Assembly: GCF_900635955.1 (NCBI RefSeq)
Contig: NZ_LR134201.1
Location: forward strand, 186,001-250,000
Direction: 5' to 3'
Length of the DNA: 64,000 nucleotides
Source: Cedecea lapagei
GTDB taxonomy: Bacteria; Pseudomonadota; Gammaproteobacteria; Enterobacterales; Enterobacteriaceae
Shown: one piece after another, positions 60,970-64,000 of the stretch
Numbering within the stretch: position 1 is the first letter of the stretch
Layout of the letters: every line of letters begins with the position of its first letter
Notes under the pieces: generated by a model
Database searches by the model: none
The model's input: only the letters and a program-made list of their open reading frames with translations
What the model was told of the DNA's origin: nothing
Position numbers and translations under genes: made by a program

Positions 60970-61090
60970 GCCAGCCAATCTTTTGTATGTCTATGCGTTT
61001 CCATTTGAGTATCCTGAAAACGGGCTTTTCGGCATGGGACGCATAATCTAAATAGTAGGAGTGCATAGTGGCCCGTATAGCAGGCATTAA
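60970..61090 (+). promoter_or_regulatory. alpha operon leader, S4-binding pseudoknot
   Basis: The segment from the promoter through the first codons of rpsM corresponds in position and sequence to the E. coli alpha leader, where S4 traps a pseudoknot around the GTG start and blocks ribosome progress. I infer it by position; base pairs were not drawn in full. Confidence 0.65.
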
Positions 61091-61424
61091 CATTCCTGAT
61101 CAAAAACACGCCGTGATCGCATTAACCTCGATCTACGGTGTCGGCAAGACTCGCTCCAAGGCCATTTGCGCTGCGGCGGGTATCGCTGAAGATGTTAAGA
61201 TCAGTGAGCTGTCTGAAGAACAAATCGACACGCTGCGTGACGAAGTTGCCAAATTTGTCGTTGAAGGTGATCTGCGCCGTGAAGTGAGTATGAGCATCAA
61301 GCGTCTGATGGACCTTGGTTGCTATCGCGGTTTGCGTCATCGTCGTGGTCTGCCAGTGCGCGGTCAGCGTACTAAGACCAACGCCCGTACCCGTAAGGGT
61401 CCGCGCAAACCGATCAAGAAATAA
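61068..61424 (+). CDS. rpsM: 30S ribosomal protein S13
   Basis: S13 bridges to L5 and touches P-site tRNA through its basic tail (KTNARTRKGPRKPIKK). The 118-residue protein starts at GTG (61068), as in E. coli, after TAGGAG. The helix-two-turn-helix part includes IYGVGKTRSKAIC. Confidence 0.97.
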   Translation: MARIAGINIPDQKHAVIALTSIYGVGKTRSKAICAAAGIAEDVKISELSEEQIDTLRDEVAKFVVEGDLRREVSMSIKRLMDLGCYRGLRHRRGLPVRGQRTKTNARTRKGPRKPIKK

Positions 61425-61440
61425 TCGGGGTGATTGAATA

Positions 61441-61830
61441 ATGGCAAAGGCACCAGTTCGTGCACGTAAACGTGTAAGAAAAACAGTCTCTGACGGCGTG
61501 GCTCATGTCCATGCTTCTTTCAACAACACCATCGTTACTATTACCGATCGTCAGGGTAATGCGTTGGGTTGGGCAACTGCCGGTGGTTCCGGTTTCCGTG
61601 GTTCTCGCAAATCCACTCCGTTTGCAGCTCAGGTTGCAGCAGAGCGTTGCGCAGAAGCCGTGAAAGAATACGGTATCAAGAACCTGGAAGTTATGGTTAA
61701 GGGTCCTGGCCCAGGCCGCGAATCAACTATTCGTGCTCTGAACGCCGCTGGTTTCCGCATCACTAATATTACTGATGTGACTCCAATCCCTCATAACGGT
61801 TGTCGTCCGCCGAAAAAACGTCGCGTATAA
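61441..61830 (+). CDS. rpsK: 30S ribosomal protein S11
   Basis: S11 shapes the platform and mRNA exit site. The 129-residue protein contains HASFNNTIVTITDRQGNAL and GPGPGRESTIRAL, with the C-terminal PHNGCRPPKKRRV that includes the Asn forming isoaspartate in E. coli. Confidence 0.98.
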   Translation: MAKAPVRARKRVRKTVSDGVAHVHASFNNTIVTITDRQGNALGWATAGGSGFRGSRKSTPFAAQVAAERCAEAVKEYGIKNLEVMVKGPGPGRESTIRALNAAGFRITNITDVTPIPHNGCRPPKKRRV

Positions 61831-61864
61831 CGCGTCCGTTTTCTAGGATTGTTGGAGAAAGAAA

Positions 61865-62485
61865 ATGGCAAGATATTTGGGTCCTAAGCTCAAGCTGAGC
61901 CGTCGTGAGGGCACCGACTTATTCCTTAAGTCTGGCGTTCGCGCGATCGATACCAAGTGTAAAATTGAACAAGCTCCTGGCCAGCACGGTGCGCGTAAAC
62001 CGCGTCTGTCTGACTATGGTGTGCAGTTGCGTGAAAAGCAGAAAGTTCGCCGTATCTACGGTGTGCTGGAGCGTCAGTTCCGTAACTATTATAAAGAAGC
62101 AGCTCGTCTGAAAGGCAACACCGGTGAAAACCTGTTGGCTCTGCTGGAAGGTCGTCTGGACAACGTAGTTTACCGTATGGGCTTCGGCGCCACTCGTGCA
62201 GAAGCACGCCAGCTGGTTAGCCACAAAGCTATTATGGTAAACGGTCGCGTTGTTAACATCGCTTCTTATCAGGTAACTCCGAATGACGTAGTCAGCATCC
62301 GTGAGAAAGCCAAAAAGCAATCTCGCGTTAAGGCCGCTCTGGAGCTGGCTGAGCAGCGTGAAAAGCCAACCTGGCTGGAAGTTGATGCTGCCAAGATGGA
62401 AGGTGTGTTCAAGCGCAAGCCTGAGCGTACCGATCTGTCAGCGGACATTAACGAACACCTGATCGTCGAGCTTTACTCCAAGTAA
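61865..62485 (+). CDS. rpsD: 30S ribosomal protein S4, alpha operon autoregulator
   Basis: S4 nucleates 30S assembly and represses the alpha operon; it also acts in rRNA antitermination. The 206-residue protein starts MARYLGPKLKLSRREGTDL and has the S4 RNA-binding domain (VYRMGFGATRAEARQLVSH) at about 95-115. Confidence 0.98.
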   Translation: MARYLGPKLKLSRREGTDLFLKSGVRAIDTKCKIEQAPGQHGARKPRLSDYGVQLREKQKVRRIYGVLERQFRNYYKEAARLKGNTGENLLALLEGRLDNVVYRMGFGATRAEARQLVSHKAIMVNGRVVNIASYQVTPNDVVSIREKAKKQSRVKAALELAEQREKPTWLEVDAAKMEGVFKRKPERTDLSADINEHLIVELYSK

Positions 62486-62510
62486 AGCTTAGTACCAAAG
62501 AGAGGACACA

Positions 62511-63500
62511 ATGCAGGGTTCTGTGACAGAGTTTCTAAAACCACGCCTGGTAGATATCGAGCAAGTGAGTTCGACGCACGCCAAGGTGACCCTTGAGCCG
62601 TTAGAGCGTGGCTTTGGCCATACTCTTGGTAACGCACTGCGCCGTATTCTGCTTTCATCGATGCCGGGTTGCGCGGTGACTGAGGTTGAGATTGATGGTG
62701 TACTGCACGAGTACAGCACCAAAGAAGGCGTTCAGGAAGATATCCTGGAAATCCTGCTCAACCTGAAAGGGCTGGCGGTAAGAGTTCAGGGCAAAGATGA
62801 AGTTATTCTTACCCTGAATAAATCTGGCATTGGCCCTGTGACCGCAGCCGACATTACCCATGATGGTGATGTCGAAATCGTCAAGCCGCAGCATGTGATC
62901 TGCCACCTGACCGATGAGAACGCCGCTATTAGCATGCGTATCAAAGTTCAGCGCGGTCGCGGTTATGTGCCGGCTTCTACCCGAATTCATTCGGAAGAAG
63001 ATGAGCGCCCAATCGGCCGTCTGCTGGTCGACGCCTGCTACAGCCCTGTAGAGCGTATTGCCTACAATGTTGAAGCAGCGCGTGTAGAACAGCGTACCGA
63101 CCTGGACAAGCTGGTCATCGAAATGGAAACCAACGGCACAATCGATCCTGAAGAGGCGATTCGTCGTGCGGCAACCATTCTGGCAGAACAACTTGAAGCT
63201 TTCGTTGACCTACGTGATGTACGTCAGCCGGAAGTTAAAGAAGAGAAACCAGAATTCGATCCGATCTTGCTGCGCCCTGTTGACGATCTGGAATTGACTG
63301 TCCGCTCTGCTAACTGCCTTAAGGCAGAAGCTATCCACTATATCGGTGATCTGGTACAGCGTACCGAGGTTGAGCTGCTCAAAACGCCTAACCTGGGTAA
63401 AAAATCTCTTACCGAGATTAAAGACGTGCTGGCTTCTCGTGGTTTGTCTCTGGGCATGCGCCTGGAAAACTGGCCACCAGCAAGCATTGCTGACGAGTAA
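62511..63500 (+). CDS. rpoA: RNA polymerase alpha subunit
   Basis: Alpha dimerises to start polymerase assembly and touches UP elements and activators such as CRP. The 329-residue protein has the N-terminal domain (1-235; [20 protein letters not shown]), a linker, and the C-terminal domain with Arg265 in [12 protein letters not shown] for DNA contact. Sequence appears almost identical to E. coli. Confidence 0.99.
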
Positions 63501-63540
63501 CCGGATCACAGGTTAAGGTTTTACTGAGAAGGATAAGGTC

Positions 63541-63927
63541 ATGCGCCATCGTAAGAGTGGTCGTCAACTGAACCGCAACAGCAGCCATCGCCAGGCTATG
63601 TTCCGCAACATGGCAGGTTCACTGGTTCGTCATGAGATCATCAAGACGACCCTGCCTAAAGCGAAAGAGCTGCGTCGCGTAGTTGAGCCGCTGATTACTC
63701 TTGCCAAGACTGACAGCGTTGCAAATCGTCGTCTGGCATTCGCCCGCACTCGTGATAACGAGATCGTGGCAAAACTGTTTAACGAACTGGGTCCGCGTTT
63801 CGCGAGCCGTGCAGGTGGTTACACTCGTATTCTGAAGTGTGGCTTCCGTGCTGGTGACAATGCTCCGATGGCTTACATCGAGCTGGTTGATCGCGCCGAG
63901 TCTCAAACAGAAGCTGCTGCAGAGTAA
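63541..63927 (+). CDS. rplQ: 50S ribosomal protein L17
   Basis: L17 is a bacterial-specific large-subunit protein. The 128-residue protein starts MRHRKSGRQLNRNSSHRQAM and ends in an acidic tail one residue longer than I recall for E. coli. It is the last gene of the alpha operon. Confidence 0.97.
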   Translation: MRHRKSGRQLNRNSSHRQAMFRNMAGSLVRHEIIKTTLPKAKELRRVVEPLITLAKTDSVANRRLAFARTRDNEIVAKLFNELGPRFASRAGGYTRILKCGFRAGDNAPMAYIELVDRAESQTEAAAE

Positions 63928-63942
63928 TCTGCAGTAACGTAG

Positions 63943-63968
63943 AAAAACCGGGCTTGCCCGGTTTTTTT
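63943..63968 (+). terminator. alpha operon terminator
   Basis: AACCGGGC and GCCCGGTT flank a TT loop, with A-rich 5' flank and seven T residues after the stem. Confidence 0.93.
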
Positions 63969-64000
63969 ATATCCAGAATATCCCCTTCCCGCTACTTTCC

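Noticed and set aside
1..64000. CRISPR arrays, tRNA or rRNA genes, insertion sequences, prophage
   Set aside because: No regularly spaced repeats, cloverleaf sequences, transposase frames or phage genes were seen on reading both strands.

Overview
The window is chromosomal DNA from a member of the Enterobacteriaceae. Gene order and protein sequences follow the Escherichia coli 74-76 min region (hofQ-aroKB-damX-dam-rpe-gph-trpS, nirBDC-cysG, ppiA-pabA-argD, crp, kefGB, slyD-fkpA, tusDCB, then the str, S10, spc and alpha operons) very closely. It differs from E. coli in several places, so the genus is probably not Escherichia. I cannot name the genus from sequence reading alone. The window opens inside hofQ and closes just after the rplQ terminator. 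I see no rRNA, tRNA, CRISPR array, insertion sequence or prophage.

Layout. 1-7.9 kb: end of hofQ, then the aroK-aroB-damX-dam-rpe-gph-trpS superoperon (shikimate pathway, division-site SPOR protein, Dam methylase, pentose phosphate epimerase, phosphoglycolate phosphatase, Trp-tRNA synthetase), closed by a strong terminator. 7.9-15.4 kb: a seven-gene metabolic cluster of unknown pathway plus its GntR-like regulator (yhfZ, yhfY, yhfX, yhfW, php, yhfU, yhfT, yhfS), preceded by an ordered array of TTCA/TGAA half-sites. 15.4-20.8 kb: assimilatory/detoxifying NADH nitrite reductase operon nirBD-nirC-cysG on the minus strand with FNR and NarL/NarP sites. 20.8-24.5 kb: an accessory minus-strand module absent from E. 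coli at this place: a glutathione transferase, a 688-residue flavin/ferredoxin fusion oxidoreductase, and a LysR regulator. 24.6-25.8 kb: tsgA, apparently frameshifted.

26-37 kb: ppiA (with CpxR- and CRP-like sites), pabA, argD, yhfK, crp, yhfA, prkB, yheU, yheT, an extra LysE/RhtB-type exporter, and the ABC-F gene yheS. fic and yhfG, which lie between ppiA and pabA in E. coli, are missing. 37-43.9 kb: kefG-kefB-yheV, slyD, slyX, fkpA (sigma-E-type promoter), yheO-tusDCB. 43.9-48.4 kb: the str operon rpsL-rpsG-fusA-tufA. 48.5-49.9 kb: bfd-bfr (Fur box over the promoter) and a short lone type IV prepilin peptidase. 50-64 kb: the complete S10, spc and alpha ribosomal protein operons with their leader structures, SecY and RNA polymerase alpha.

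Most of the window is conserved core genome. The parts that deserve attention are the uncharacterised yhf pathway and its putative operator array, the GST-oxidoreductase-LysR module, the tsgA frameshift, the inserted exporter, and a small family of CTCTCC/GGAGAG intergenic hairpins.
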